A stretch of DNA of 64,000 bases from Hypericum androsaemum (taxonomy: Eukaryota; Streptophyta; Magnoliopsida; Malpighiales; Hypericaceae). Positions 1 through 13,979 of the stretch are shown piece by piece. The notes below the pieces were generated by a model. The model was not told the origin of the DNA and did no database searches. It saw only the letters and a program-made list of their open reading frames with translations. The stretch spans positions 7,919,001-7,983,000 of the forward strand of contig OZ023192.1 in the NCBI GenBank assembly GCA_963995505.1, given 5' to 3'. The translations under genes and the position numbers were made by a program. Numbering within the stretch: position 1 is the stretch's first letter; each line of letters begins with the position of its first letter.

Positions 1-620
1 TTCATGAATAATATGCTTTAAAGCATCCGCGCCAGATCCGAAAGCACGAGAAACAGAATAAAAGTGAGTGCACATGCATGGATCACGTGTGAGACGTATC
101 CGGCCAAAATTGTTCTAAAAGCTCCTCCAACATCGAACGCAAAGGAATGACTTCTGGCAGCTCGATGCGACAAGTGCACCCCTCAACAGCTGCAACGCCA
201 ACAAAAATTAACAAAACTATCCAATCAAGCAACAAGCAACAAACTTATGTAAAAAAGCAATCGACGTACCTCTGTGCTTAAGGTAGAATGGGAGTCAGGA
301 AAGGAAAGTGAAGGCCATAAGGTACGAGAAGAATAGAGAGCAGCTAAGAGACAATACAACAGGAGCAAAGCAAGCTTCTTGGAACCTGACCGGAGTAGCT
401 TGCTCCACCCCGCCGACCTCCCCATCATCCACATTCGAAAGATCGATATCCTCAGGGCAAAGGGGAAGATACATAAACACCAAAAATGCAACTACGAGGA
501 TGAGCCCTCCCAGCATGACAAAGGACCACCCCCAGCTGTACCCAAGAACCGCCCAACTAACGTGAGATCCGATAATGTTCCCAAATGAGCTGTGGGAGTT
601 TCAAGCACACATGATCAGTT
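1..620 (-). pseudogene. Glycerol-3-phosphate transporter (G3P permease / SLC37-like, MFS) pseudogene, partial
   Basis: Reverse-strand translation gives recognisable pieces of a plant glycerol-3-phosphate permease, a multi-pass major-facilitator membrane transporter. About 618 down to 271 encodes FGNIIGSHVSWAVL, then GYSWGWSFV, a membrane segment, CPEDIDL, and SLFFSYLMAFTFL followed by LPFYLKH. It ends at a good donor (GAG|GTACGT near 271). A second exon after the acceptor near 191 encodes FDVGG, then ILAGYVS and ALTFILFLVL, and runs to the window edge. It is broken. The codons expected to be Trp before NSHSS and before LPFYL are TGA, and the second exon needs a frameshift between its first part and the FDVGG part. 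Homology stops near 620, so upstream exons are missing. Introns are kept, so this is a decayed DNA copy and not a processed one. The family call rests on remembered motifs. Confidence 0.75.
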
Positions 621-3600
621 TAAAGCTAAGGCTACGATGCCTATACCAATAATTATCATCATCTTTGGTGTTTGAAAATTAGAGCTTTTAGTTTTTATCA
701 TAGAAATTTAGTAATTTTTAAAGCTAAATTTGATATTTTTATTTGCTTCTCGCCAGAAAAGTGGCTGGGATTTGGGTTTAGGCACTTATCATTTTGATTT
801 TGGAAAATAAATGGTACTAAATAATATTGTATTGATTATCTACAAATATCAGGAACTAATGGTTTCAAATACATCCGAATACTTGTTGATAACAAAAAAA
901 AGTTATCAAAAAAATTCAAAATACTTGTTGTTATGTGGATTGAAATAAATCCATGAACTAATGACTTCAACTTCATCCATGTGAAAAAATCTATTTATAA
1001 AAAAAAAGTACTAGAGTAAGTATATTAGGCGCTCATTTATTACAATATAAAACCAAGCACAAGTTTATGCATGTTGTTATTGTGTGTGATGCAATATTAG
1101 GTCGATTGTATGAGCACTATTAAAATCGTTCTCACAAGTCTACTCTTGTAGGCTTCACAAGCTTACCCAAGTTGATAGGTAAATGGAAGATGAAGATGTT
1201 GATGATGATATTTTAGTCATGGGTTGTACATTTCAAGAAGCATGGGATAAGAAAATTAAGGTTGATAAGTAAATTAAAACAAGCACTAATTCATCTAAAT
1301 ATTTGCAATATCTATAGAAGAAATTTGAAATTTTTTTGACATCTTGACTTGGTGAAAGATTAAGCCATAAGCAAGATCATTGCTGAAATATCACGAGATG
1401 TGCTAGTAATTATTGTGTCAGCCACTGACTCAAAATCTACTTTTAGTAAAAGAGGTCACACACTTATTCTTGCCACAGTTCTTTTAAGTCTGGTATCCTG
1501 TAAGCACTCGTGTAAGCTAAAAATAGGTTACGGTGTAAGCTACAAACAAATGACACCGAAGATTCATTGGTTGATAACAAGATACATGGATGTAAAATAT
1601 AATTATTTTCTTAAATCGTAATAAAATTAAGTTGATTAGTGTGAAAACATCATCTTTTATGTGTTATTTAGTGTTTATAATCTATTGGTTTTTAGTATTT
1701 TTGGTTGATATGTTCTTATGTTATGTCCTATGTTGTGCACATTATGTTCTAGTGTTATGGTGTGATTTTTATTAAGTTTCTCTCGTGTTTGAAGTTGAGA
1801 GACGTTGTGGTATCAGATGCAATTATATTAATCGAAAGGGACGACACTCAATCTATTTCTTGAAGATGACTTTGGGCGAGGCTGACCCCGATGGACAGAA
1901 ATGGACATAAAGTTCTCTTCCGATGTTCGATGGAGGTGAATGTGGTAGTTTTGGAAAGAAGACATTTGTCACTACAACTATCCTCAAATTTGGTATATAG
2001 GAAGGTGAAAATCTAGTTTAAAGTTGAGCTTACTAATCTGCCACTTGCTAGACGTAACGGGCTAAAAAGAAAATTTCTTTGGAGCTCATTTTGACTTTGT
2101 TCAATGTTTAACTTTACTGAAACTTAAAGAATATAATAGCAGTTTGGATTTTGGAGAATTTGGTGTATAAGTCCTCCTTACCTTCCCTTAGAAGTTATTT
2201 ACATATTTTACCAACTCTCACCTTCTCTTTTTTGGCAAAAAAAGTGTAGACTTCATTGAAGAACTTGTTTGAATACGTAGGAAGAACAATTTGTGGAGCT
2301 TTTGAAGATAACTTGAGTATTCTCTCTCTCTCTCTCTCTCTCTCTCTTAATATTTATGTTTTATATACATTGCTTAATGAATATGTGTTGTTATTTGTTG
2401 AATGATGTGTGTAGTTGTTTATGTGGGTTAGTTGGCAACTATTTAGCTAAAAAGTTCAGGGTGAAAATGCTTATAAATTAGTTAATGAGCTTAGTGCCTA
2501 ATCTAGATTGATCATTTAAATTATGAATATATTTAATCTTAATCGTGGGGAGGAGTTCAGATTATTGGATCAATTAACTAATTAATTAGTAACATATTGA
2601 TGAAGGATGTCGATAGGTGATTAGTTATCCAATGGATAATTGTATAGCTAGTAATTAGAAGGATTAGGAGAAGCATTAGTAGTATGAATACTAATTTTAA
2701 TAAAATTTTAATTTTTTTTATTGCAGAACTTGTAGTACAATTGCTTTATCTTCTAATTGATAACAAAAGTGAAAAAGATTGCTTCTCGATGCAACTTCCT
2801 CAAATTTGTGCTTATGTCTCTAGAATTGTTGTGCTAAATGACCTTTTAGCAACTGCTTGGTTTGTAAATTAGTCTGTGTTATGTTAGAATCTTTTTTTAC
2901 CCTTGAATCATTCACTTGAACAGAAATCTGAATATGAATTGTTCGTGAAAAAACTTATTTATGTATGTCTCCTTATATGGAAATTCTATTGAAGTTCCTT
3001 GTCATTTTTGTTTGGATAATTTGATCTCACGCATTTTTTGGGATTGTATTTTAGATTATAAACACAGACTTTTTATTTGATAAGTATGAACACCGGCTCT
3101 TATTAATTGTTATATTTATACTAATTGTTAGTTGTTATATGTGTAAATTATGGTAGTTGATCATTTATATCTTTGATGTAATATACGTGCCAATTGGCTA
3201 ATTATGGGTCTTGTGTAAGCTATATTATATAATTTTACAAATTGCAAAACCGTAGTCGAACTGTTACACAGTCAAACTATCGGTTTAAGTTGAAATCGTG
3301 ACATCATCTTTTTTTTGGTATGTCATTATTTTACTTTGAAATTGTCATAATCATTTAACTAAACTGAACCGCAAGCCTGACGAATGCGATAAATCTTTGA
3401 TTCATTGAAGCAGTGATCTATTTTCTTTGCAATTTTTGGTTCTTGTCCCCAATTCATTTAGGTTCGCTTTTATTTTTAGCCATCGAATATGAAGTTTTTT
3501 TTAGTGCAAAAAATAGTATTTTTTTCCCACAAGTTTAAGTTGTTTATTTCTATTTTATTTTTGTAGTATTTTAGGAAAGTAAGTATCTCTAATCATGAAA

Positions 3601-5329
3601 CTAATTTGGACAATAATATAGCATTTAGTGATCGAACGTTAACTGAATAATTCTTTGATTATACTATCACGTCGAAAATATGTCAATTTCTATTTTAAAT
3701 TTAGGCAATTGGGTGTAAATTTTGGGACATATACAGTTTTAAGCTTTGTTCTTCTCCTAAGTAATATTTTTTTATTTGCGCATGGGGTAAGGATTGACCC
3801 ACCGACCCTAGAAAATGAGGCAAGATCTGATGTCATCCTACCCACCAAACGTTGGTGATGAGGTAGTTTTGTTTGGCCTAATGTATGCGTGATTTCTCGT
3901 GACATCTTTTTTGGCCCCATTGTGCATATATATTGTGTCAGGAGTCACCAGTAACTCAAGATATATATGTTCAAATGGACGGAGTGAAATATATATCTAT
4001 CTCCCGACATAATCTTATCATATATTACAGGGAACTCTGAAGTTATGGTTGAGTGTTTAAAGTCATTGAGTTGAGACTGGTATATATTTGATGTATTGTC
4101 GTAAATGTATTGTCGTAAATGTATTAATATTTGATAAGCCTGTGGAGATAAGAAAGAATTAGTTAGCTTACATAATTGTATTAGTTATCCACATATGTTG
4201 ATTAGCTGACATAGAGTTCCTCCACCTTCTAATTCACCGGCTTATTAAATTAATTCACTTACACTTCATCATCCATCTTTTAGACAAGATATTCTATTGG
4301 TGCTTTGAGTTGTTTGATTGTTGGCCAAATAGTTTCATACAACTTATCTATTTTTGAATTCAAAAAATTAAAGAATCTTCGAGACCATTTGCCTCCATCT
4401 CTTCCAAATACGTGTACATTTTTTTGTGCATGGCATCTAAAGAAGAATGTTGTAGATTATCTTTCTTGATTGCTCCATGAGATATAAGTATCTTCATCTC
4501 ACTCTGGGTTGTGATTGGTTTGATAATGTCACTCGCTAAATTGAGAAGTCTGTTGTTTTCAATCATTGTCTGCTAATGATTTTCAATACAGGTCTCGTTT
4601 ATGCCAAGATATAGTACTAGAGTAGCTTATGATATGATAAAATATGGTCCGGCAAGAGAGCAAGTTATTGGCTCTCAAAAAAAAAATGAAAGTAAGTTAT
4701 TGAGTTTTTTTTATTGAACCTCCCTATGTTTTAAGCTTCACAATGACATTGCAATAATTTGATTGGTTTCGTTCGTAAATAATATGCTTTAAACAAATAA
4801 ATCATACAATAAGCAACTATCTATCCAAGAGTGGCATGTACCACCTGGTTTCAATCACTATGATAAGGAATTGAATCATCATAATTTAACAAGCTATTTT
4901 ATATGTTGTAGATGCGGCCAATGAACATTATTTCATAGGTAAAATAGTCATAGATTCCTAATGTTTGAAGAAATAGATTAATAAGAAAAAGTAAGTATTG
5001 GTTAATCTATGATATTAGAAAAATGAATTAGATAGTCCCTAAATCCATTCTTCTCACTAACTTTCAGGTCAAAATTTTCAAAATCCCATTTATACCCTTT
5101 GACCAACCATCTTCCTCTCCCTCTGCGAGCCACGAGAAGAACTAGTTATTCTAAGCATGATAGTTGAGAATCGCATTGCTATTATTCAAACAAGCATGAA
5201 ATAGGCTTGCATATTCGTCTTTAAATTGTTTTTTAAAGGGTAAATAAGTTATTGACGTGAAAAAATTGATTAGGGAGGTACCTATAATAAAGCTAAACTT
5301 TGGAAATTTTTTAATCTATTTCGAAAATA
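621..5329. other. AT-rich intergenic stretch, no gene recognised
   Basis: About 4.7 kb of AT-rich DNA. All open frames are short (under 80 codons) and none resembles a known protein. The only clear structure is a (TC)13 microsatellite at 2321-2346. A short reverse-strand frame at 4360-4566 was examined and not recognised. Old transposon debris is likely, but no end or duplication could be defined. Confidence 0.5.
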
Positions 5330-6080
5330 TATGGATCTGGGAGACGAATATACCAAACCCGAGTAATTTACTCTTGTTTCATTCCCACCCTTTTTCAACA
5401 GCGGTTCGACCGCTATGCCATCGACCCGGTTCAACAATCGCCAATAGAGTACGGGTTTGCCCTTGTTTCTAAATGATATATTATATACCCCGTAGAATCC
5501 AACCAAGGGGAAGAATAAACTGAAATCTAGTTGGTTGGCGACTTGCTGAATGCCGGTCCCTTGTTCTAATAAAAGTTCAATGGCGGCCTTCCCCTCCAAG
5601 TAGGCAGATAGGTAGATAGATAAGAGGAGGAATAAGCTTCTCGGATAGTACCAGTCTCCCTAATTCTACTTGTACGAAGAAGAAAAGGCGCCGCCAAAAG
5701 GTAAACTTCCCGTTCGGCTTCCAATTTAGGGTTTTTCTTTATACTCGTGCAAGTGTTTATTGGGAACGTTAAGAAAGTTTGCAACTTGGAATATGGGTCG
5801 GTTTGCTCGGTAAATGGGGCGTGCCAAGTGGGAAATTGGTCTCGGGTTACTGCCTGGCTAGTGGATTGCTGCTCTGTCCACGTAATGTCTCGACGTTTTC
5901 CCGGTTGATTTGCCCCTCCCAGATCTGAACCAAACGAGGAGTTCCCTTTTCCGGGTCTGTGGATGGATGCTGGTGCTGGGGATGGTTTTGCAATGGAGGA
6001 GGTGTTGATGACGGGGTTAATGGGAGGCCCTTTTAGCAACCCTATGCACCTGCCAAGTCGCGATTTTTCGGTTTCCATTG
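5330..6080. other. Compositionally distinct segment upstream of NDX, with an unassigned 170-codon reverse frame
   Basis: This stretch is visibly richer in G+C than the DNA on its left, with runs such as GGCGGCCTTCCCCTCC. It holds an unusually long open frame on the reverse strand (5566-6078, 170 codons) beginning METEKSRLGRCIGLL, and another at 5282-5599. I recognise neither product. The texture recalls plant organellar DNA inserted in the nucleus, but it could also be old transposon sequence or the untranslated leader and promoter region of the downstream NDX gene. An intron acceptor at 6185, just before the NDX start codon, implies that a 5' UTR exon lies somewhere in this region. Confidence 0.3.
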
Positions 6081-6186
6081 TTAATCATGATTCAGTAATT
6101 TCAAAGGGCGTATTAGTATCCACCTCCTGCTCATCCTCTAATCGGAAGACTAATTCATTCTGCTGATATTTGCTCTACGTTACAGG

Positions 6187-9100
6187 ATGAGGCTTGCTGG
6201 AGTCGAACCATCTACTCCAGAATCTGTAAGTACTTTTGCCCGATCTTAGTTGGCTGCTAAGTTGATTAGACGTCTCTTATTCATTTAAGTTTTTCATTAT
6301 TTCTGTTTTTCTCTCTCCCCACTTTTTTCCCTAAAGAAAATATGTGTCTTTTTTCAAACTGGATAGTTATTTTGTAACTTTTGTCATCTCATGTTTTCCA
6401 TTCACATTTGTATCTCTGGTCATGCCTACATTCACAAGCATGTGCCTTGCCTAAACAAACAGGTCATTGATTTGATCTCCACTGTGAAAGAGTTGCATGG
6501 ACTTAGTTCTCACGAGATTAACAAGTTGCTAAGGGATTCTGAAAGTCTCACTCTTCACTTCCATGCCGAAAAATCAATTCTAAAGGTCTGAAACATCTTA
6601 CTGAAACTAAAATCCTGGGGTTTTATTACATGTCATACTTTTCAGTCGTCGATAATTTTTGTCTTCTTCCAGATTGATGTTGAAAAGCTGGCAGCAATTC
6701 TTCCTTTGCACCTTATTGCTGTGCTTTTATCATCAGAAAGAGATGAATCATTCTTCAAGTACATGTTAAGTGGTATTCGGCTTTTGCATTCCCTGTGCGA
6801 CCTTGCACATCGGCATTTGAAACTGGACCAGGTTTTTTATATGATCCTTGGTTAAGACGTCTTTTGCTTGGTCCTTGTACTTTCTGTTCGTTTGCTATCT
6901 TTGCGCTTTATCCAATTCCATGGTGACTATAAAGTGTTGTAACTATAAATAACAGATACAATGTAAAAAAGAGTTCTGGACTCGTATTGGTACACGTTTC
7001 TTGCTGTTTTTGAAATTGTAAGCTGCTCAGCCATTGTTACGTGATGCTAAATTCACGTTTTGTTTCTCATGGTTGTATAGTTTCTCTCGTCGTTTAGGGA
7101 ATCTAGCTTTTCCTTTCTAGTTTTTCTTACTCATTTAAATTTTTAATCTGGCAATTGGCCGTGGTAGTTTGTTCTCTTTTGGGATGCCTTGATGTTTGAG
7201 CATCAGTACCATGTTGCCCCTAGCATCTGCATTTGGCTGTTATGTTAAGACCTGCTATGCCATCTGATATGTCATGCTTTGCAAACTTTCCCTGTTATCT
7301 ACTGTGTTAGTTCTTGAGCTAATGTGAAGATTTATCCTCAAAATTTTGCCATTCAGGCTGCTGTGGCTGCCGAGACTTGACATATGAGTTTAAAGAATCA
7401 TTTCTAAGTCCTTGTTTTTAATTTTGAAGGTTTTTCTTGATGATGTCAAAGTATCAGAACAACTTTTGGATTTGGTGTTTTATTTATTAATTGTCCTTGG
7501 TAGCTGTGGACAGGTAGGTATAGATACTCTCGTTTTGGATATCAAATGACTTTTACCTGCCCTGTGTCTTGATGATTTATTTTTTGGTTACTTGTTTCCT
7601 TATAATTTAGGATAGCCATGGTTCCAGATCTGTGCCCCTTGTGCATTCAGCATTGGTTGCATGCAGTCTACATTTCTTAATGGTATGCATATCCTCACAG
7701 TGGCAAGATCTTGTTCAAGTGTTGCTTGCTCACCCTAAGGTGAATTCCTATTTTTTTTTCCTTGCAATTGTAGTAATTTCCATTGTGTTTACCGCTATAT
7801 TGTTCTGGAAGTTATTATCTCATCTTTTCTAGGTTAACTGTTTGTTTCTTATAGGTTGAAATATTTATGAATGCTGCATTTGGAGCAGTTCTTGTGGATG
7901 TTAACCTACTTCAGTTCAAGCTGTCAGCTCTACATGCTGATTTGAATGGAAATACTAGGCCGTTAGAGGAGCAAACGGTTAACTATCTCTGCATGCAATG
8001 TGAGGCATCTTTGCAGTTCCTGCTGTCAATGTGCCAGCAAAAATCGTTTCGGGAACGCTTATTAAGAAATAAGGTTCATGTTCCTTAACTTTTTTCTTTT
8101 CCCTAATTGTTATGACTCTATCAGATGGGAAGCTTGCATGGAACTGAAGATTTGAAGATACTTCCAAAAAATAGTGAAAGTTGGAGAAGGGGACTTAAAA
8201 TTGAATTCTGGAGTGGAATATTCATTAATACAGTGTCTAGATATTGCTGAAAATATTTTCAAGACTAAATATTTTTTTCAAACAGAAAACAGTGGATTAT
8301 GGTTGTTTTGAGTCCTTCGATCTTTTGTTCTGAGATGAGCCTCTTTTAATGGTAGAGATCAGAATTCATATTATTTCTAAAATTAAAATGTCTGATGGAA
8401 TCATTATGTCAGGAGCTATGTGGAAAGGGCGGAGTTCTTTTCTTGGTTCAGGCCGTTTTGAAGTTAAATAACTCAAACCTTCTCTTCGATTCCTTAAAAG
8501 TTGTTGCTGCAGTTTCCAGACTGAAAGCGAAAGTACTAGCAATCGTAAGTCTTAGTTATGGAATGAACTAACACATCAAGGTCTGTCTACCTTTTCCCCA
8601 TGTCTTCTTTTTAACCCCTTTTTTGCAGCTATTGCATTTGTGTGAAGCAGAAAGCATTTCTTACCTTGATGAGGTTGCAAGCTCTCCCCAAAGTTTTGAT
8701 TTGGCTAAATCTGTTGCTTTAGAGGTAAGCTTCATTATTTGCTGATTTTCTGCTAATTTTACTTTTTAATATATGACCTGTGTTTACTGGTGCAGTATTT
8801 ACTTTGTCCTGCACTTTCTGCTTGCAATTACCTTGGCCTACCCATATTAGACAAGATACTCTCATTGAATCTTAGTTCTAAATTTTGAGTGAGTCATGAC
8901 CCATGTATTTTAGTGGATGTCTTCATCTGCTATATCTCACCGATCATTCGACCATATGATACTTTTTGCAGCCTTTCAATACTTTTCCATGTCAAACCTC
9001 TCCACTGATATTAGTTTTCATGATGTAGGTGCTTGAATTACTTAAATCAGCAGTCAGCAATCATACTAGAGCTTCTGGTGCTTCCTCTAACCAAAGATTT

Positions 9101-12100
9101 CCAATGGGCCTCCTATGTCTTAATGCAATGCGTTTGGCTGATATTTTCTCGGATGATTCAAATTTTAGATCCTACATCACCTCATGCTTTGTAAGCTACT
9201 GCAAGAAACTTACGCTCTTATATTTTGTAAATCGGTAATTCCAATTTTTTTATAGACTTATTGTCATCTAGTGGTTGCCAAAGAGTAAAACGGGAACAGC
9301 TGAAGAACTTTTGAGCAGTCTACACTAAATTGTGGAAGGTTGCATCATTAAGCCTGGAGCATTTAGCTTGAATCCTCGATCATATATTGTGTCAGAAAAA
9401 TGATGGGTACTTTAATCCCCATGAGTTGAAAATGAGAGTTATTGGCAAGATACTGGGTTGACCATATTGCACATGTAATAAGTTTTGTTGATTGTAATTG
9501 GAATAACATTGAGGATAGTAACATGCATGTGATTCACTGACATGTTGCGTAACTTATTGTATTTGCCACCCATTGGCCAGATTTAATGGTTAAGATTGTA
9601 CCTTTAATAAGTGATATTCAGAATCTTTGGAGAGATCTCAAATAAATTATCACCAATTTTCGTTATTGTAGTTGGAAACTTGAACATGTGATCTTTTGAT
9701 GTTTGTTGCAGTGCTTGATGCTTTATTATTGGCATTCTGAAAAGATAATAACTGGACTTTCCCCACCTTTCTTTGAATTCTATGTCCCTCCAGACCAAAG
9801 TTCTGACTGCAATGTTTTCGATTCCTCATGGGGAATTTTTATCTATTTGGTGCTCTTCTGAACTTCCACCAAAAGAGGAGGATGCTTCCGTGGAGTATGA
9901 TATCTTTGCAGCTGCTGGATGGGTTCTGAACACATATTCGGGATTGGACACAGCAGATGCAATGAACTTAGAAATTACATTGGTCCCAGCCAGCATGCCT
10001 CAAGCTAGCTATGCCCATCAGAGAACTTCATTGTTTGTTAAACTGATAGCCAACCTGCACTGTTTTGTCCCCAATATATGTGAAGGTTTGTTATCTCTTC
10101 CTGATGAATGTCACTTTTGCTAACAACTTTCTGCAATATGTCCTCTCTGCGGCTCAGATTTTATTGATTTGCAGAGCAAGAAAGGAATCTTTTCCTTCAC
10201 AAGTTCCTCGAGTGCTTGCGGATGGATCCCTCTAAATCGCTTCCTGGTTTTTATTTTACTTCCGGTGCTTTGATGGAGAACCTTCGTAAGTAACACATAG
10301 GAACAGTTTCTGCATTTTTTTTTGTTTTGATTTGTTGCCAATTACTTTGAATAAACGTACCTTCTATCTGCAGGTTCACTGCTGAGTCACGCGGAATCTA
10401 TAACTCCCAACTTCTTAAATGAAGAAGATGTGCAGCTCTTAAGGTATGCCAAGACATGGCCATGGTTTGATATTCATGATTTTTAAGTTTATTGAGCCTA
10501 TAAGAGAAAGATGTCTCTGGGATGTGGGACACTCTTGTGCCAATTGTGCGAGTGAATTTGCAAGTGACTAATTTCTTTGTTCAGATCTTCGAACATTTGA
10601 TGGAATCTACAGGATTATTTTGTTTTGAGCTGCTCTTCAATCTTGTAATTCTAATGATTCTTGTTTAACCATTCAAGAAGTTCATCCAAATGTAGTTCTT
10701 ACTAATCCATGCACATGAACATTAGGTGGAGTCAATCCTGGAAGGTGTTGTAGAGAGAACTTTCAGCTTCAGTTATAGTTGATGTTAGATAGGGCTGTAG
10801 AATCATAAGTATCCTGAAAACTTGTTGGCTAAAAAGATGCAGTTGATTGCGGCAATCATTTCATGCTTCTCATTTCACTGCTGACGAGTGCCAGTGATGT
10901 TATTTTAGCTGTGCCACCAACTAATCAGATACATTGTCCGAGCTTATTGTTTGGGACTGATTCTCTTCATGATATTTCTGATACTTCAAAACAATTCAAG
11001 TTTTGTACTCATAAAAAGCTTGTCGCCTGCAGCTGTCGTCGATGGCAATTGTAGGAAATTCTTTTTATATAGACTTCTTGATGCTTTTATGGTAAAGTGA
11101 GGTTGAAGTTTGTAATATGAATTGTGGTCCAACAACTAAGGTGCAATTTTTGTGTACATCTGTTGGAGGAAATTTGAAATCCTTTTCCTCTTGCAGGGTG
11201 TTTTTTAATCAATTACAGGGACTGATCAATTCTTCTGATTTTACGGAAAACCTAAACCAAGTAAGCTAGCACTCTACTATGCTACTATTGTTATCATTAC
11301 TTGCAATTTCTAGCTGTTTATTTTCCATATTCCATTCCCTTACTCAGAATGACATTTATGGTATTCTTTTTTCCTTTGGATTCGGTGTAAGTTCAGCATG
11401 AAAACTTGGAGGATTCAGTATCTTTGAATAAACTCTCTAAATGTGACATTAATGAGCAACATCAGGTGAATACAGTGGAACTTCAGTCAATCTTCCTAGT
11501 GCTAAGCTATATGATAGATTAATGATTCATTTCTTGTTTGGGTCAGATAGCACTAAAAATTTTAGGGTCTGGTCTTGCTTACACTACAAAATTTATAAGG
11601 TTTTGCTTGACAGGTGAATTAATTTTACCATATGTCGCGCTTGGTTCAAGATTAAAATTATAACAAATGCACTGGACACAAACATTAGCATTAGTTGTCC
11701 TCTATTCCTACTTCAAAAGTTTGTTCTCTTGGGTTGATGTTTGTACCTTTGATTTTCTTCAAAGAATTTATGACAGACAGAATGTGCCCATTGATAGCAA
11801 AAGCTATGATTATGTGCTGCATCTTTGATAAGGACTATCCACTCTGAGTTGGTAATAGAAGGCTATTATGGGAATAAAATCATCGACAATAAATAGTACT
11901 TCCGAGTAATTCAACAAAACCTCTATAATTAATAGTGTTTGGACCACAATTTTATAAAATTAGAGAGTTATTAACTCATCGATAATAATAGCAATGACTT
12001 CACAATTTTTTGTTGCATTTCGAGAATACGACACCTGAGGTTTTAATGCAATGAGAACAATCATAGATGAAATCCAACTAGATCTAAATTTCAAGGAAAA

Positions 12101-13979
12101 ATAAGCAACACTAGATTCATATTTTACCAAAAGTCATATTTATGTTTGTAGTATTAAAGAAATATTAATCTATGACATAGATGGGACTATAAATTTATAC
12201 AAGGGCCTTCCTAAAAATTATCATCTGATTGATTTATGGATAGCACAAATATTTTACATTGGCCCAAGTTGGGACAGGAAAAAAACTTATTTCACAGAGG
12301 TTATTGATTTATGAAGTGTTAATTTAGTGAGGTCTTACCATAATAGTTCAAAGATGTTAGAATTTGAGCTCTTTTATTATCTGAAATTTTCTGTTTTGTT
12401 TCGCAATGTCTCCTTGGCAATGCTACAGTTTTTCTTGTCCCTCATGATTTACTCATATGTGTCTTGATCCTGGTAGGAGGTCCAAAGTACAGGGAGATTT
12501 TCATCAACTTCTACGAAGGAGTCTTCAGATCACCACAAGGGAATAGGTAACCAGAAAGTGGAACAACGTGATGATTATGATTTCCAAGATGATGACCCTT
12601 TAAAATGCGTGCATGGGCATATGGATCAAGATGATGCCACAATGGACGTAAAAGATAAATGTGGTGGAAGTGTGTCAGGAGATTTTGATGGAGAGGTCCA
12701 GAATGTAGAAACAAGTGGTCCAGTCTCAAGTTCAACTGGAGGAATGGATAGTCGTGGTCAAATAACAAATGGTGACATGGTTAAATCGATTGAGGCCATT
12801 AAAGAAAGTGGTTTACAATGTGTTCCGGGAGATGAAAAAACTGAAGCTGTCCAATTTGAAGAAAAGCAGCCAAGAAAAAGGAAGCGGACTATAATGAATG
12901 ATTATCAGATGATGCTTGTTGAAAAGGCACTTGTGGATGAACCTGACATGCAGCGACATGCAGCTTCTCTTCAGACACGGGCTCGTGAATTGAGCCTACA
13001 TGTATGTAAATTTCAAATCAAAGTCAGTTTGTGTTTCTGGTTTGTGGCCAGACTTTCTTCTGCATTAAGTTTTTACGTTATGCTTTTCAGGGTCCAGAAG
13101 TTACATCTCTGCAGCTGAAGAACTGGTGAGGAACCTTGTCTATTATGTGTGCCTGAACTGTTATTCACTTTGTGGATATTTAAGAAAGATACTAAATTCG
13201 TGACACTTGTGGATCATAATATCATTTTGGGTTTGCTATTCTCTGGGAACTCTGAAATCAGTCGTGACGTCAAAAGCCGTGCTGTCAAGCTCCTAACTTT
13301 AAAAGAGCTGGAAGTGTACTTTGTTGTTCTAGTTTCTAAAATTAGAGCCTTGGTAAAGTCAGATCAATGATTAGTGTGATTTTACATGGTTCTCTGTTTT
13401 TCGGCATGGCACTTGCACGGCCTAATTCTTCTGTTTTACAGGCTTAACAATCGGAAAGCAAGGTTAGCACGTGCAGGTAAGGATGTCCATGTTGTGGCAG
13501 AAGTTGACAAGGCTTTTGCGGAGAAGGAAGTTGGGTCGGTGACACGGTGCTCAGAAGATCTGCCTGAGAATGTTGGTGAAGGTAATCTGCCTTCGGGTTC
13601 CAGAGGTTTTGAGAGCGAATCCAAGATTGGTACAAGTGAGACTGCCGAGGTTTCTTTGGCTTCGGATATTTCCGAATGCATACCCGGTCAGAGTGTTTTG
13701 CTTGTAGATAAGCAAGGGGAAGAAGTTGGAAAGGGGAAGTTACATCAGGTGCAAGGTAAGTGGTACGGCAAGAGTTTGGAGGAATCGGGAACTTGCGTCG
13801 TGGACATTACAGAATTGAAGGTTGAAAGTTATTCCAGTCTTCCATACCCATCTGAGGCCACAGGCACCTCATTTAGCGAGGCTAAGATACAGATTGGGGC
13901 AATGAGAGTGTTGTGGAACCCTAGCAGATTACTCATTTTGAGACATCAGAATTCTGCAGAAAAGGATTTAAATAACTGA
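6187..13979 (+). CDS. NDX: Nodulin homeobox (NDX) homeodomain-like nuclear protein, 17 coding exons
   Basis: Coding exons: 6187-6225, 6463-6585, 6673-6831, 7430-7513, 7611-7739, 7855-8073, 8413-8544, 8629-8724, 9029-9190, 9794-10085, 10175-10285, 10374-10443, 11197-11260, 11397-11465, 12477-13001, 13091-13125, 13442-13979. They join in frame to 948 aa, the usual NDX size. The N-terminal part (VIDLISTVKELHG) and long helical middle match NDX. A divergent homeodomain lies at about residues 716-780 (RKRKRTIMNDYQ, then WLNNRKARLAR, with Asn-Asn where classical homeodomains have Phe-Gln). A conserved C-terminal domain spans about 850-940 (PGQSVLLVDKQGEEVGKG, VLWNPSRLLIL). Arabidopsis NDX binds single-stranded DNA, stabilises an R-loop at the FLC antisense promoter, and has been linked to abscisic acid signalling. 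A similar chromatin role here is inference. The start was chosen because MRLAGVEPSTPES leads directly into the conserved region. All junctions are GT-AG, and an acceptor 2 bp upstream of the ATG implies a 5' UTR intron. Looks intact. Confidence 0.95.
11870..12360. repeat. Possible old foldback insertion inside NDX intron 14
   Basis: The 1,011-bp intron between the exons at 11397 and 12477 contains an AT-rich block. A stretch near 11925 (AACCTCTATAATTAATAG) is loosely mirrored near 12300-12345 (TTAATTTAGTGAGGTC on the same strand). The match is imperfect and no target duplication was found, so this is only a suggestion of a decayed inverted-repeat element. Confidence 0.25.
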
